A stretch of 64,000 bases of DNA from Notospermus geniculatus (taxonomy: Eukaryota; Nemertea; Pilidiophora; Heteronemertea; Lineidae): the NCBI GenBank assembly GCA_002633025.1, contig NMRB01000517.1, positions 194,183-258,182 on the forward strand. The letters are read 5' to 3'. The notes under the pieces are model-generated. The model worked only from the letters and a program-made list of their open reading frames with translations. It did no database searches and was not told where the DNA came from. Shown piece after piece: positions 36,001 through 49,440 of this stretch; position 1 is the first letter of the stretch; every line of letters starts with the position of its first letter. The position numbers were made by a program, and so were the translations under genes.

Positions 36001-37474
36001 ACAGTGGTGCCATCCATAACATTAAATCATGGACTAAGACCAGAAGAGTGCAGGAAGATAATTCCTGATCATAAGTCATGTGTCCCTTCAAAGATTTACT
36101 GGAATATAATGACATTGATCATCAAGTAAGCAAACGGTGTAAAAAACTGCACCTGGTGATGCTGAGTTCAAAGACTCAGGAGAATAGAGACCTTAAGATC
36201 CGTCACGTCCCCGTTGCGGGCAAACAACATCACGGCGTCATGCACTCCTGATTCCTGAACACGGAACAGTTTTTGGGGCATCAATAAAACCATCGATTGT
36301 CGTGAATCTGTTCAAAGATTGAGTAAATAAATGTGTTGTCCGCACGCTGGGAGACTTTAAGCAAACGTATATGCCTTGAATATACCCGAAATTTGATAGT
36401 AAACTGGTCAAAATTCATGACGGATACATGTAGTTGGAAATTGACTCACGTTGTCAGGGCTTCCACGCCGTATTACACTCTGCCGTGACGTTGTCCAAGC
36501 GGGGAATCCCCACCAACTGATGACGTAGGACGCAGAAATGGGATCACGACGGGGGCGGGGACGGCGACATGACGGATCTTAAGGTCCCTAATGATGACCA
36601 TAACTTAGACTAAAGCCTGCAGCAACCAGGCGATATCGCAAGTGATCTAGTCACCAGCGAACAAAATCTGGCAAAGACCAGAAAATGTAGAGTATCCATC
36701 AGCACAAGTAATGCACATGGCAGGGACCTCCGACAGGTGCTGACATCATGGTTACAGTACAAGAACTAAATGTCCTGCTGCTGTTCTGAGGCAATATGAC
36801 TCTAGACCTTTCCAACGAAGATGGTGGCCTACTAGTTCTCCCACATGACGTCATGGCCATTCATTGTCCAAGCATGATATAATGCTACCAAATGCATCCT
36901 CTCAGATAATTATTTTACCTAAACTTTTGTGCCCATGGTCCGCTTGACCAGCTTAGCGTGCCAGCGGCCATTGAATGGTTAGCTTCTGACATCATATGGT
37001 GAGAACTGTTAGACTGCCATCTTTGTTGGAAAGGTCTATTTATACAAAGCAAGTTCTCAAAATGAATGCCCAGTTGTTGCTTGCAGTCCAGAAAATCTAA
37101 ACCAATTCGCACTGTCGTGTTTGTTTACATTTTCGTCTCAGCGTCTGTTTCATTCTTTCCGCCCGCTTCTTTCAGATCCGTACGTCAAGGTGTCCATCTG
37201 CTATGCAGGCAAGAAACTTAAAAAGAAGAAAACGTCAACAATACGGAACACGTTAAATCCAATCTGGAACGAGGCTCTGGTATTCAACGTCAGCAACGAT
37301 TTCTTGAACAAACTAGAAGTCCATATAAACGTTATTCATGACAATTTACTCGGGACTACGGAATATCTCGGACACATTGAAGTAGGCCCACGATCCACGG
37401 GAGAGGAGCTTCAGCATTGGAATGACATGGTACATTCGAAGAGTGCTATTGCTCGCTGGCATCATTTAGTCTGA
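27004..37474 (+). CDS. Synaptotagmin-family protein, 3' part (linker, C2A, C2B)
   Basis: Synaptotagmins are membrane-tethered tandem-C2 proteins that act in vesicle trafficking. Four exons splice in frame: 27004-27203 (donor GTAAGT), 31082-31513, 35239-35359 and 37176-37474 (stop TGA). The first encodes a basic linker (NRQRRRASMHDAIDH). The second encodes C2A, from FSLDYNYETGIMTVRIIQAR through DYDQFSRDEVLG to the WKGIS end. The third and fourth encode C2B, including SDPYVKVSICYAGKKLKKKK, LNPIWNEALVFNV and the C-terminal RWHHLV typical of synaptotagmins. In C2A the usual SDPY is ANPY, so one calcium ligand is Asn. In C2B loop 3 the usual DYD reads HDN, so calcium binding by C2B is doubtful. 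Exon phases are 0, 0 and 1. The exon(s) for the N-terminus and membrane segment were not found and should lie upstream. Family is firm; subtype is not assigned. Confidence 0.9.
28302..28462 (+). mobile_element. MITE-4 copy in synaptotagmin intron 1
   Basis: Starts CAGGGGCGGATCCACAATTT and ends CCCCTTGGATCCGCACCTG. It shares GGTCAATTTTACAGATTTGT with the 8010 and 42605 copies in the opposite orientation. Confidence 0.7.
28890..29045 (-). mobile_element. MITE-5 copy in synaptotagmin intron 1
   Basis: Carries CAGCAGACGGCATCTTCTGT at the left, AAATATTTGAAGAAATGTTG in the centre and TAGAAAACTTCCAAAGGGG at the right. Confidence 0.6.
29205..29410 (+). mobile_element. MITE-3 copy, termini partly lost
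   Basis: Family blocks AAAATCGGCTGTTGACACCA, GGACAGTGATGCGTGGAATC, GAGAAGATCGGTGGCGATTA and GATATCGCCTGGTGTG are all present in order. The left terminus is replaced by unrelated sequence. Confidence 0.7.
29798..29834. other. Assembly gap
   Basis: 37 N followed by a G run, inside synaptotagmin intron 1. Confidence 1.
29852..30135 (-). mobile_element. SINE-A copy beside an assembly gap
   Basis: Minus strand, complete from GATTTTTCCATCAGGGCCGA to the head near 30130. A run of G and the 29798-29834 gap precede its tail. Confidence 0.85.
30522..30950 (+). mobile_element. MITE-10 (ATATTATTGCAC family), three consecutive copies
   Basis: Copies at about 30522-30665, 30733-30893 and 30893-30950 each begin AAAGC(C/G)(A/G)CC(C/T)AT, then CAATATTATTGCACAATATG. 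The first two end with CCATATTGTGCAATAAATAT-type sequence and GTGTATAG/GTGTATGG. A related fragment is at 18855-18935. Confidence 0.7.
31545..31795 (+). mobile_element. MITE-6 copy just after the synaptotagmin C2A exon
   Basis: Inverted ends TAAGCCTAGTTTACATTTCG and CGAAGTATAAACTAGGCTTT. The interior (CGACCATCGCCGGCGACCGA, GATTTGATCGGCGTCAGATC) is GC-rich and recurs at 49085-49319. The element starts 32 bases downstream of the exon end at 31513. Confidence 0.8.
32408..32640 (+). mobile_element. MITE-3 copy in synaptotagmin intron 2
   Basis: Starts TTAAAGCCAGCAGCACACCA and ends ATATCACCTGGTGTGCTGAT. The full interior is present. Its right end leads straight into the 25-bp array at 32641. Confidence 0.75.
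32641..33125. repeat. 25-bp minisatellite (AGCTCTCTATGGGCAACTC)
   Basis: About 19 units of GCCATAGCTCTCTATGGGCA ACTCA with variants run through synaptotagmin intron 2. Two higher-order duplicates of four units (with GATCGCTATG) are visible at 32745-32800 and 32870-32910. Confidence 0.92.
33663..33738 (+). other. Perfect 29-bp hairpin with 18-base loop
   Basis: Arm TAGACTGGTCCCCTGTCCTC plus GAGCCACTC (33663-33691) is followed, after an 18-base loop, by its exact reverse complement (33710-33738). ACAAGC occurs immediately on the left flank and three bases after the right arm. It lies in synaptotagmin intron 2 on the transcribed strand. Confidence 0.9.
34070..34302 (+). mobile_element. MITE-2 copy in synaptotagmin intron 2
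   Basis: Nearly identical to the 6820-7052 copy: TATAGAGCTTGAGCCGCGGC at the left and TCGGCTCAAGCTCTATA at the right, with TGACGTCA at three matching places. The high identity suggests recent mobility. Confidence 0.8.
34323..34592 (+). mobile_element. SINE-A copy in synaptotagmin intron 2
   Basis: Head AGTCTTCATAGCCTAGTGAT, box B GGTTTGAATCC, full body to GGCTTCAGCCGAGATGGAAA. It follows MITE-2 by about 20 bases. Confidence 0.87.
35130..35214 (-). mobile_element. SINE-A head fragment
   Basis: Minus-strand tRNA-like head only (box B as GATTCGAACCC on plus, AGCAGACATGATAACCACGA). It lies 25 bases before the C2B exon at 35239, between its branch region and older intron sequence. Confidence 0.75.
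35373..35502 (+). mobile_element. Fold-back MITE 13 bases after a splice donor
   Basis: TAAGGCTGCAATCACATAGA and TCTATGGGATTGCAGCCTTA are the inverted ends; GCTACACGGA / TCCGTGTAGC and AATGGCTTCAC / GTGAAGCCATT continue the arms. The C2B exon donor is at 35360. Confidence 0.8.
35563..35800 (+). mobile_element. MITE-1 copy in synaptotagmin intron 3
   Basis: Inverted ends AGGCCTTTCCAATAAAGATG and CATCTTTGTTGGAAAGGCCT with the standard family interior. It lies in the intron between the two C2B exons, same orientation as the 36804 copy. Confidence 0.8.
36183..36592 (+). mobile_element. Fold-back MITE in synaptotagmin intron 3
   Basis: GAGACCTTAAGATCCGTCAC at the left pairs with TGACGGATCTTAAGGTCCCT at the right. 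The interior arm GTCCCCGTTGCGGGC pairs loosely with CGGGGGCGGGGACGG. Confidence 0.75.
36613..36675 (+). mobile_element. MITE-3 left-end fragment
   Basis: Only the first 60 or so bases remain (CTAAAGCCTGCAGCAACCAG, then GCGATATCGCAAGTGATCTA and ACCAGCGAACAAAATCTGG). It lies next to the right end of the 36183-36592 fold-back. Confidence 0.6.
36804..37037 (+). mobile_element. MITE-1 copy just upstream of the last synaptotagmin exon
   Basis: Inverted ends TAGACCTTTCCAACGAAGAT and ATCTTTGTTGGAAAGGTCTA. It contains a TGACGTCA palindrome (CACATGACGTCATGG). The element ends 138 bases before the final C2B exon. Confidence 0.8.
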
Positions 37475-37639
37475 GGCCAAACTATGGTGCTCTTTTCGTC
37501 ATTGTGCTCGATTCGACAATGTCTTTTTCAGAATTTCTATTCTGTTTGAATTTATCACTGCATGAAGGAATAGTATCAGTGTCCTGGAAAATTCTCTACA
37601 GTGCCTCTGTATTTCCCCAAGAATAGGCTCAATGACTTT

Positions 37640-39065
37640 TTAGCTCACTGGGGTGAGCTATTACGATGGTGCAGCGTCCGTCGTCGTCGTCGTTGTCCGT
37701 TAGCAGGGCACGTTTCGTAACCGCTGGAGCTATTGATCTGAAACTTGGTACATATATACCCCTAGGTCAGATGACCCACGACACCAAGTTTCGGTCCGAT
37801 TCGACTCTCAGTTTGGCCACCAGGTGGCAGAAACCAAAAACACAAAAAGTGCAATAACTCCTGAACTAATGACTAGATCATCTCCAAATTTTTATCATAG
37901 GTGTAGCTAATAAGGATACATAACATATATAACGGGTTTTTGATTTGACCTACTTTTCAAGGTCACAGAGGTCAAAGTTCGACAAAAGTGACGAACCTGC
38001 CACAGTTTGTCATTATTTCACCGAGCAACTTCATATCTTGCATAAACATGCATTGGAGGGGTACCTTAAAAAATACCAAGTTTCGGCCCGATTGGACATC
38101 CAATATGGCCGCCAGGTGGCGTAACCTGAAAATCAAGTAAGTGCTATTACTCAGGAACGGCTTGACGCAGAGTGCTCAAATTTGATATTTACCTCCATCT
38201 AGATGACCTTTACATGCATGTCAAATTTCGGCCTGATTTGACTTCAAACATGGCCACCAGGTGGCGTAACCCAAAAATCATCAAAGTGCTGTAACTCAGG
38301 AATGCCTTAACCCAAAGCGCTCCAATGTGCTATGTGGCCCCCTGCAGATGACCTTTATGTCCATGTGAAGTTTTGGCCCGATCGGACATCCAATATGGCC
38401 ACCAGGTGGCGTAACCCGAAAATCATCAAAGTGCTGTAACTCAGGAACGACTTGACCCAAAGCGCTCCAATGTGCTATGTGGCCCCCTGCAGATGACCTT
38501 TATGTGCATGTGAAGTTTCGGCCCGATCGGACATCCAATATGGCCGCCAGGTGGCGTAACCCGAAAATCATCAAAGTGCTGTAACTCAGGAACGACTTGA
38601 CCCAAAGCGCTCCAATGTGCTATGTGGCCCCCTGCAGATGACCTTTATGTGCATGTGAAGTTTCGGCCCGATCGGACATCCAATATGGCCGCCAGGTGGC
38701 GTAACCCGAAAATCATCAAAGTGCTGTAACTCAGGAACGACTTGACCCAAAGCGCTCCAATGTGCTATGTGGCCCCCTGCAGATGACCTTTATGTGCATG
38801 TGAAGTTTCGGCCCGATCGGACATCCAATATGGCCGCCAGGTGGCGTAACCCGAAAATCATCAAAGTGCTGTAACTCAGGAACGACTTGACCCAAAGCGC
38901 TCCAATGTGCTATGTGGTCCCCTGCAGATGACCTTTATGTGCATGTGAAGTTTCAGCCCGATCGGACATCCAATATGGCCGCCAGGTGGCATAACCCAAA
39001 AATCATCAAAGTCTTCTGGGAATGACTTGACCCAGATTGCTCATAACTGATGTGTACCTCCCTCT
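37640..39065 (+). repeat. 145-bp tandem array with TAGCTCACTGGGGTGAGC leader
   Basis: Starts with TAGCTCACTGGGGTGAGCTA and a TCGTCGTCGTCG run. Then come diverged units and at least four nearly identical 145-base units (starts of GCCCGATCGGACATCCAATA at 38376, 38521, 38666, 38811). Each unit carries ATATGGCCGCCAGGTGGCGT, GTGCTGTAACTCAGGAACGA and CCCCCTGCAGATGACCTTTA. A decayed relative is at 58840-59345. It lies 166 bases past the synaptotagmin stop. Confidence 0.88.
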
Positions 39066-39137
39066 GTCATTAGACTATTATGTCCAACCCAGTGAGCACA
39101 TGGTCCATGGACCATTTCATTATCTCTGCAAATACAC

Positions 39138-39442
39138 CGATTTCACATCTCGCACGATCGCAGCACCCTGGTAGAATCTTTGTGGGCCAAATCCGCTTTT
39201 CAACCTCACTATCAGGAGTACGGGCAAAAATCTCCTGGATCAAGGTTGAATTCTGCGCATTGGTTCCCAATGCCATCGCCAGGGGATGAATCCCTGGCGG
39301 CGGTATCGGGAACCAACGCATGTTTTTCAACCTCAATCTAGGAAATATTTGCCTTACTCCTGGTAGTGAGGTTGAAAACAGAAGTGGCTGACAGAAATTC
39401 TACCAGGGGCGCTGCGATCGTGCGAGATGTGAAATCGGTGGC
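39138..39442. mobile_element. Inverted-repeat element with GCGATCGTGCGAGATG ends
   Basis: CGATTTCACATCTCGCACGA at 39138 pairs with TCGTGCGAGATGTGAAATCG at 39438, and CAACCTCACTATCAGGAG pairs with TCCTGGTAGTGAGGTTG. Confidence 0.8.
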
Positions 39443-39522
39443 TTTCGTCCCAGGACTTTTCACCCATGGACATTTCGATGGAAAGTCCTTGGGACAAACT
39501 TTCTGAGGACGACAAGGCCTCT

Positions 39523-39850
39523 AGAATGAAATGTCCTAGGGGATGAAATGTCCTAGGGGATGAAATGTCCTAGGGAATGAAATGTCCTAGGGAATGAAAT
39601 GTTCTAGGGGATGAAATGTCCTAGGGGATGAAATGTCCTAGGGAATGAAATGTCCTAGGGAATGAAATGTTCTAGGGGATGAAATGTCCTAGGGGATGAA
39701 ATGTCCTAGGGGATGAAGTGTCCTAGGGAATGAAATGTCCTAGGGGATGAAATGTCCTAAGGGATGAAGTGTCCTAAGGGACGAAATTCCAGGGACAGAT
39801 TCCTTAGGGATGAAATGTCAACAATGGTCAAGGACAAATATGTCTTGGGG
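39523..39850. repeat. 17-bp minisatellite (GAAATGTCCTAGGGGAT)
   Basis: About 16 units of GATGAAATGTCCTAGGG(G/A) run from 39530, followed by decaying units with GGGACAAAAT and GGGACAGATT up to about 39900. Many units contain CCTAGG palindromes. Confidence 0.9.
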
Positions 39851-40344
39851 GCAAAATGTCCTGGGACAAGAACTACAGGGACAAAATATCCGGGGACCAG
39901 GTTTACATGGTGTGCAGGAGCTCAAGACAGTTTGTACATTTGTTATATGTTGCCCTCTATTGCAGAGGAAAGATACTAACAGGATTTCCATGAATGAATC
40001 CAAGGAGGCAGTGTTCACTTTATAATGATCACCAAACAGGTTTCCCTGCCTATTTTTAAAACATTATGGTTGTGAAATACGTAATAAAAAAATTGGTTGT
40101 TAAGCGTGTCCCGTTGTACTGTGGACCATTTACCTGTTACCTGTAGAATTTTGTAAATATACCATGAATGTAAATAATTCATGATTAATTTCGAGGGCGG
40201 AGTCCGCTTGGCTTGGCTGGGTTTATATGGCAAGGAGCCTTGTAAACTCTTCACACAGTTGTAGCATAAAGAAAATTCTTGGTAAACAAGTACATGTACA
40301 TGTACATAGTATGCCGTTGGTGTTGTTGGGATATTTGAAGTGAC
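39851..40344. other. No recognised gene
   Basis: Includes a GTACATGTACATGTACAT run at about 40290. Confidence 0.5.
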
Positions 40345-40985
40345 CATTTGTAATGCTTGCAGCACACTTCACCACTTTCGTTGCTCATACACGCAATTTT
40401 CGTGGTCGGCAATTTTTGCGGCAGTTGCCGGTTCATGCAGGTGTCAATGGGGTACCCGCATGACTGCAGATGGCGCAGTCAGTATAAGACCCGAATGACG
40501 TACTGACGTCACTTTTTTCGCTGTTGACGTCACGTCATCAAAGCATCCTGTGGCATCCTGTGGCATTTCTGACGAAACAAAGGAGTGATATATGGAGAAC
40601 TTTGAACATGAAACAGGACAGTGTAATTTAATAAAAATTGAACCAAGGAGAGTTGTTTATTTTGGGGCAAGAAGTAAATGGAAATACTGTTAGAAAATAG
40701 GACTTCCGGGTCTTACACTGACAGCGCCACGTTGTGGCGTAGTTCTGCGGGTTCCTCATTACACTCAGTGGTCTCGTGTGCTACTGATGGCGCACACATC
40801 ACCACAGTGGCAACAACGAGCAATTTTGGTACTGAGAAATCTAACCAGTTTGATTCTCGGCAATTTGTGGCCACAGAATTTCCATGGTGAGTGGTCGTTG
40901 CCGGCCACTGCACACTTGGCCATTTTCGTGGTGACCATGAAAATTGCCAACAAAAGTGGTGAAGTTGTGAAGTGCTAGCTAGGGA
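40345..40985. mobile_element. Large fold-back element, about 640 bp
   Basis: CACACTTCACCACTTTCGTT at 40353 pairs with AAAAGTGGTGAAGTTGTGAA at 40960. CGCAATTTTCGTGGTC pairs with GTGACCATGAAAATTGCC. The interior contains GATGGCGCAGTCAGT / ACTGACAGCGCCAC arms. Several overlapping short ORFs on both strands come from this symmetry. Confidence 0.7.
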
Positions 40986-41204
40986 GAGGACAAAAGTCAC
41001 TCTGGGTTGGAATTAATAATACGGTAATAATATAGCATTTTGTACATTTAGCCAAGGGGACTCTGCCCTGGAGTGCATTCCTTCATTTTGTCCTACGTAT
41101 CTCGGAATAACCTGCTGTAAATGGACTGCCCGTCTTTCTTCTCCGTCAAATTTTGTGATCCTAGCACTGTAGAATAAATTCCTAGATCATGTCAGTCATA
41201 TTTG

Positions 41205-41362
41205 TGACCCGCTCCAGCAAAAGCAGACGCTTGTCACAACCCGAGGAAAGGGTTAATGACCTTACAGCACAATAGCTGAAATGTACGTCTCTGCAGGTTT
41301 AGACCAATGATGATCACCTGCGACAACGACAACGCCTGCTTTTGCTGGAGTGGGTCACAATT
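41205..41362. mobile_element. Fold-back element with GTGACCCGCTCCAGCAAAAG arms
   Basis: GTGACCCGCTCCAGCAAAAG at 41206 pairs with CTTTTGCTGGAGTGGGTCAC at 41338. CGCTTGTCACAACCC extends the arm loosely. Confidence 0.85.
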
Positions 41363-41537
41363 TTAACCTTGGGATTACCAGGGTCAACTATCATTGTTGG
41401 AGGTGTATACCGTAGTTTGTTATTTAAGATTCACACCGTGGCCTACCCCATTGTATCGCCCTTCTAGTTGAATGTGTTGCATGAAAATAGAAGCTATTGG
41501 CTAAACAACATTAACCGACTTCCTTCTGCATCAATAG

Positions 41538-41605
41538 CAGTGTTCTCCACGTAAAATTCTATAATCTTGTAGTCCTGCAGGTTTAAATGTCTGATGGAGA
41601 ACACT
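41538..41605. repeat. Short inverted repeat
   Basis: CAGTGTTCTCCACG pairs with CATGGAGAACACTG-type sequence (GATGGAGAACACTG at 41592). The interior includes a CTGCAG palindrome. Confidence 0.7.
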
Positions 41606-41967
41606 GTTCTGAAGATTTTCCCCGGGTGACTGAGGAGGGTTGTGAGCGTATGGTTGGAAGATTTAAACCACAGGGTAACAGCGCCTCATCTCACATTGCC
41701 CACTTACTTGTTACGTCAGTCTAGTGATACGATATTACATGTAGCCCTTTACACGTAGCTGGTTCGGGGCCAGTTGAGGAGAGGATGGTACAGGTTGCAT
41801 GGGTTTTTTTTGGTACAAAAAACAAGTGAACTGGCCTCAAACCAGATCCAATCGACTCCATATAAAAAGGGCTGTTGAACTACGGGTAAAATCTGATTCA
41901 TTCCTTATCTGAAGGCACTGGTGGTGTACCATTTGACTCATGTGGTCTTCGTCGATCTTCGTCTAGT

Positions 41968-42224
41968 TTCACTGACTTACTCCAGATGGCGCTGGTTGTG
42001 GTGATACTCATCGGTCAGATACACGCTACGGAACGTCCAGTCGGAAGTTCAGTATTTCCCACCGGTTCTGCCCAGTGATGTCACTGCTGCGGCCACCTGA
42101 CTGAGTATGCGCTAGCTGGCCGCGGCAATGACATCATCCCCCCCCCCCCCCCCCCGTTTTCAATAGCGTGTACCTGACCGACGACTATCACCACAACAAG
42201 CGCCATCTGGAGTAGGTCAGTAGA
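41968..42224. mobile_element. Fold-back element with 18-C centre
   Basis: TTTCACTGACTTACTCCAGA pairs with CTGGAGTAGGTCAGTAGAAC; TGGCGCTGGTTGTGGTGATA pairs with TATCACCACAACAAGCGCCA. The loop holds a run of 18 C (42138-42155). Confidence 0.85.
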
Positions 42225-42604
42225 ACCAGACTGTTCATCTTCTGTGTTGAACCTTGTAGATAAATATTCATGAACACTTTGACCTCTCCGAATGTGATAT
42301 TAGTCCATTGTATAAGTTGTTTGTTTCATGTAAACATTGTAAGACCTGTTTTAATGATTTCAAATAAAGTTGCATCAATTCATCTACGATCCATTTTTAA
42401 TAAACGAAAAGATACCTCAATTGTTGTGTTGTTTAAAATAATTTCGTGTTGCTCTAATAATGGTGTAACATTTTTGAATGTTCCCCATCTGTGAGTGTTT
42501 CCCTATGTCTGATGGAATAAGGTGTGTGACTTGAAAATAGAGGACACACGCAGAGAGATGTGTCGATATCTTGTAGGCCTATCTGTCAGCATTTCCCAAA
42601 CAAT

Positions 42605-42772
42605 ATGCGGCACCTGGCGAGTGCCTCCCCTTTCGCCCAACAAATCTGTAAAATTGACCGTGAAATTCTGAAATTTGGAGCAAATCATTGAAATTCACCG
42701 CAGATTTCAATGTTTCTAGCACAGGGCGCCCCCGCTCTTCCGAAATCGTGGATCCTGGGATCCACCCCCCTG
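42605..42772 (-). mobile_element. MITE-4 copy upstream of PHYHD1
   Basis: Contains CCTTTCGCCCAACAAATCTG, AATTGACCGTGAAATTCTGA and TTCCGAAATCGTGGATCCTG. Its right terminus is modified (GGATCCTGGGATCCACCCCC). It ends about 280 bases before the PHYHD1 ATG. Confidence 0.65.
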
Positions 42773-43052
42773 AGTGGGATGTCGCATCATTTTTGGAATC
42801 TAAAATCAGCATCTTGAAGAAAAAATAAGTTTTCAATCATTCCATGCATTCCATGTGGACAATGCAAAGTTCTCTGAAGTTCAGAAAAACCACGTGCGTT
42901 TGTTGACGGAAATAAGATCCCAACACGTGCTCATTGTTTACAGAAGTACCTTCTTCGCAGTGATTGGTTCACGAGGTACCGTACAGTGCTGCCATCTTTC
43001 GCTAATTGGTGAAATCGCGTGTGTTTATAAAGTCACATGACAAACCTGCAAA

Positions 43053-47518
<4,466 letters not shown>

Positions 47519-47639
47519 GTGAGTACTTCCAGTTAAGAATTTTGTTGTGCTAACATGTTGTACTGGTGTAACGTTTTTCAGCGAGGCCGTGTGTCAGTGT
47601 GACATTACTACAGATTGATGGAATAAGAGGTGACTTAAC

Positions 47640-48140
47640 TCTTTCAGCCAGGGTTTCCGCCAGAGGGTAAAATGGGTAAAATTCCGTACCCTTAAAATTT
47701 TCCAGGGTACGGATCCGTACCCTCAAAAACGTTGGGTACCGGTAACCATTTTTCCATGACATGCCGGACGAAACCAAACAGCCGGCATTTTATGCTTCAA
47801 AATACGCCTAAAATGGCACCAAACATTGTTTAAAACCTTTTAAAAAATAAAAATTCAAATTTTTTTTCAAAAATTTTTTTTGGGGGGTCCGTACCCTCTT
47901 TTTTTTTTCTGGCGGAAACCCTGCAGCCCTGTGGACGGATATATCCGTTTGCCAAAATCATTCTCAAATCCTATGGACGAGTATATCCGTCCACCCCTAA
48001 ACCCAATTTTCTACAATATAAGATTGGCAAAGTATGTTTTTTTTAATTTTGAAGTCTTGAAGTTTTTTTCTTCTCAAAAAAATCACCTAGGATCTGTGAG
48101 TCATGGCGGAAAAATCGCCTAGGGCTGAAAGAGTTAACAA
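47640..48140 (+). mobile_element. Nested pair of MITEs after PHYHD1
   Basis: Outer ends GTTAACTCTTTCAGCC-type (AACTCTTTCAGCC at 47637) and GGGCTGAAAGAGTTAAC at 48122. Inside the left part is an independent element, AGGGTTTCCGCCAGAGGGTA (47650) to TCTGGCGGAAACCCTGC (47910). The outer element carries paired GGACGGATATATCCGT and GGACGAGTATATCCGTCC words. Confidence 0.75.
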
Positions 48141-48212
48141 TGAGCGACACACAGAGAAACAGCGAGTCCATTTCCGAGTGTGTTCCAAACAATGGGAATC
48201 ACACAGAAAAAT

Positions 48213-48440
48213 GGTCACACTGAAAAAACTTTACACCGGTACTTGGTGTCATTACCATGTTCTTTCATTGGCTCATATGAATAAAGACTAGCAGATACAT
48301 TTACTTCAGATTTGTACAGGCCACACTGAAAAAACTTTACACCGGTACTTGGTGTCATTTACTTGGTGTCATTACCATGTTCTTTCATTGGCTCATATGA
48401 ATAAAGACTAGCAGGTACATTTACTTCAGATTTGTACAGC
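48213..48440. repeat. Tandem duplication of about 112 bp
   Basis: CACACTGAAAAAACTTTACA, CCGGTACTTGGTGTCATT, GTTCTTTCATTGGCTCATAT and ATTTACTTCAGATTTGTACA occur at 48218-48320 and 48323-48440. The second unit contains an extra ACTTGGTGTCATT. Confidence 0.85.
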
Positions 48441-48559
48441 ATTGCCCAGTGCATTTGTATTGCAAAATTCAAGTGGAAGCATTTACTAGTATATGACACG
48501 TTACGGTTATGTGTAATAATGTAGGTTCCCTCGATACATCCTTCAGCCTGTCCAACAGA

Positions 48560-48782
48560 GCTTGTGCAGGTGACGTCATGACAGAAAAATCCACCATCTT
48601 GACGGTCAAATTGACGTCTAATGACGTCGCCGACCCACATGGCACACTTTGTCATCGGCGCAAGTGGAGTGTGACTTCAATCATGTCGTGATCCACACAT
48701 GGCACACCTTGTCGTTGACGTCACCATGGTGGCCCGCGGGTCAAAAGTGACGTCACAATGAGCCACTGCACAAGCTCTATAG
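48560..48782 (-). mobile_element. MITE-2 copy, diverged
   Basis: Starts with AGAGCTTGTGCAGGTGACGT and ends ATGAGCCACTGCACAAGCTC TATAG at 48782 (about). Shared blocks are the GCGCAAGTGGAGTG motif and the GGCACACCTTGTCGTTGACG motif. It immediately precedes, and may share an end with, the TATAGCCAATC tandem array. Confidence 0.65.
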
Positions 48783-49440
48783 CACAGGGTACTATTCAAT
48801 ATAGCCAATCGGTTTTGATAATTGTTGGGCTCTATAGATGTGGATCCTTCAGTGTGTTCAATAGTGCAGGTATTATTCAATAGCCAATCCGGTTTGATAA
48901 TTGTTGGGCTCTATAGATGTAGATCCTTCAGTCTGTTCAATAGAGCAGGTATTATTCAATAGCCAATCCGGTTTGATAATTGTTGGGCTCTATAGATGTG
49001 CATCCTTCAGTCTGTTCAATAGCACAGGTATTATTTAATAGCCAATCCGGTTTGATAATTGTTGGGCTATGTGGATCCCTTTAGCCTAGTTCATACTTCG
49101 ACGCAAGACCATCGCGCGTTCAAATCTGGATGCCGACTTCGCGGAATTGATTCACAGTCCAGCGTACTTTAGCGACGGCAACCTGTTATGAAATGACTCT
49201 AGTAATTACAGCTTTGCGATCGGGCGCCGACCAAATCGTATGACGGGGTCGGCGTCGAACGCAAGAACGCGTGTCGGTCGCCGGCGATGGTCATGCGTCG
49301 CAGTATGAATTAGGCTTTAGTCTGTTCAATAGCACAGGTATTATTCAATAGCCAATCCGGTTTGATAATTGCTGGGCTCTACGTAGATCCTTCAGTCTGT
49401 TCAATGGCACAGGGTATTATTCAATAGCCAATCTGGTTTG
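48780..49440. repeat. About 82-bp tandem array interrupted by MITE-6
   Basis: Six to seven units of GCACAGGTATTATTCAATAG CCAATC(C/T)GGTTTGATAA TTGTTGGGCTCTATAGATGT GGATCCTTCAGTCTGTTCAA. A MITE-6 insertion at 49085-49319 splits one unit. Confidence 0.88.
49085..49319 (-). mobile_element. MITE-6 copy inserted in the 82-bp tandem array
   Basis: Inverted ends GCCTAGTTCATACTTCGACG and CGCAGTATGAATTAGGCTTT. Its interior is the inverted counterpart of the 31545 copy. It interrupts a unit of the surrounding array between GGATCC and GTCTGTTCAATAGC, with a short TTTA-type target duplication. Confidence 0.75.
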
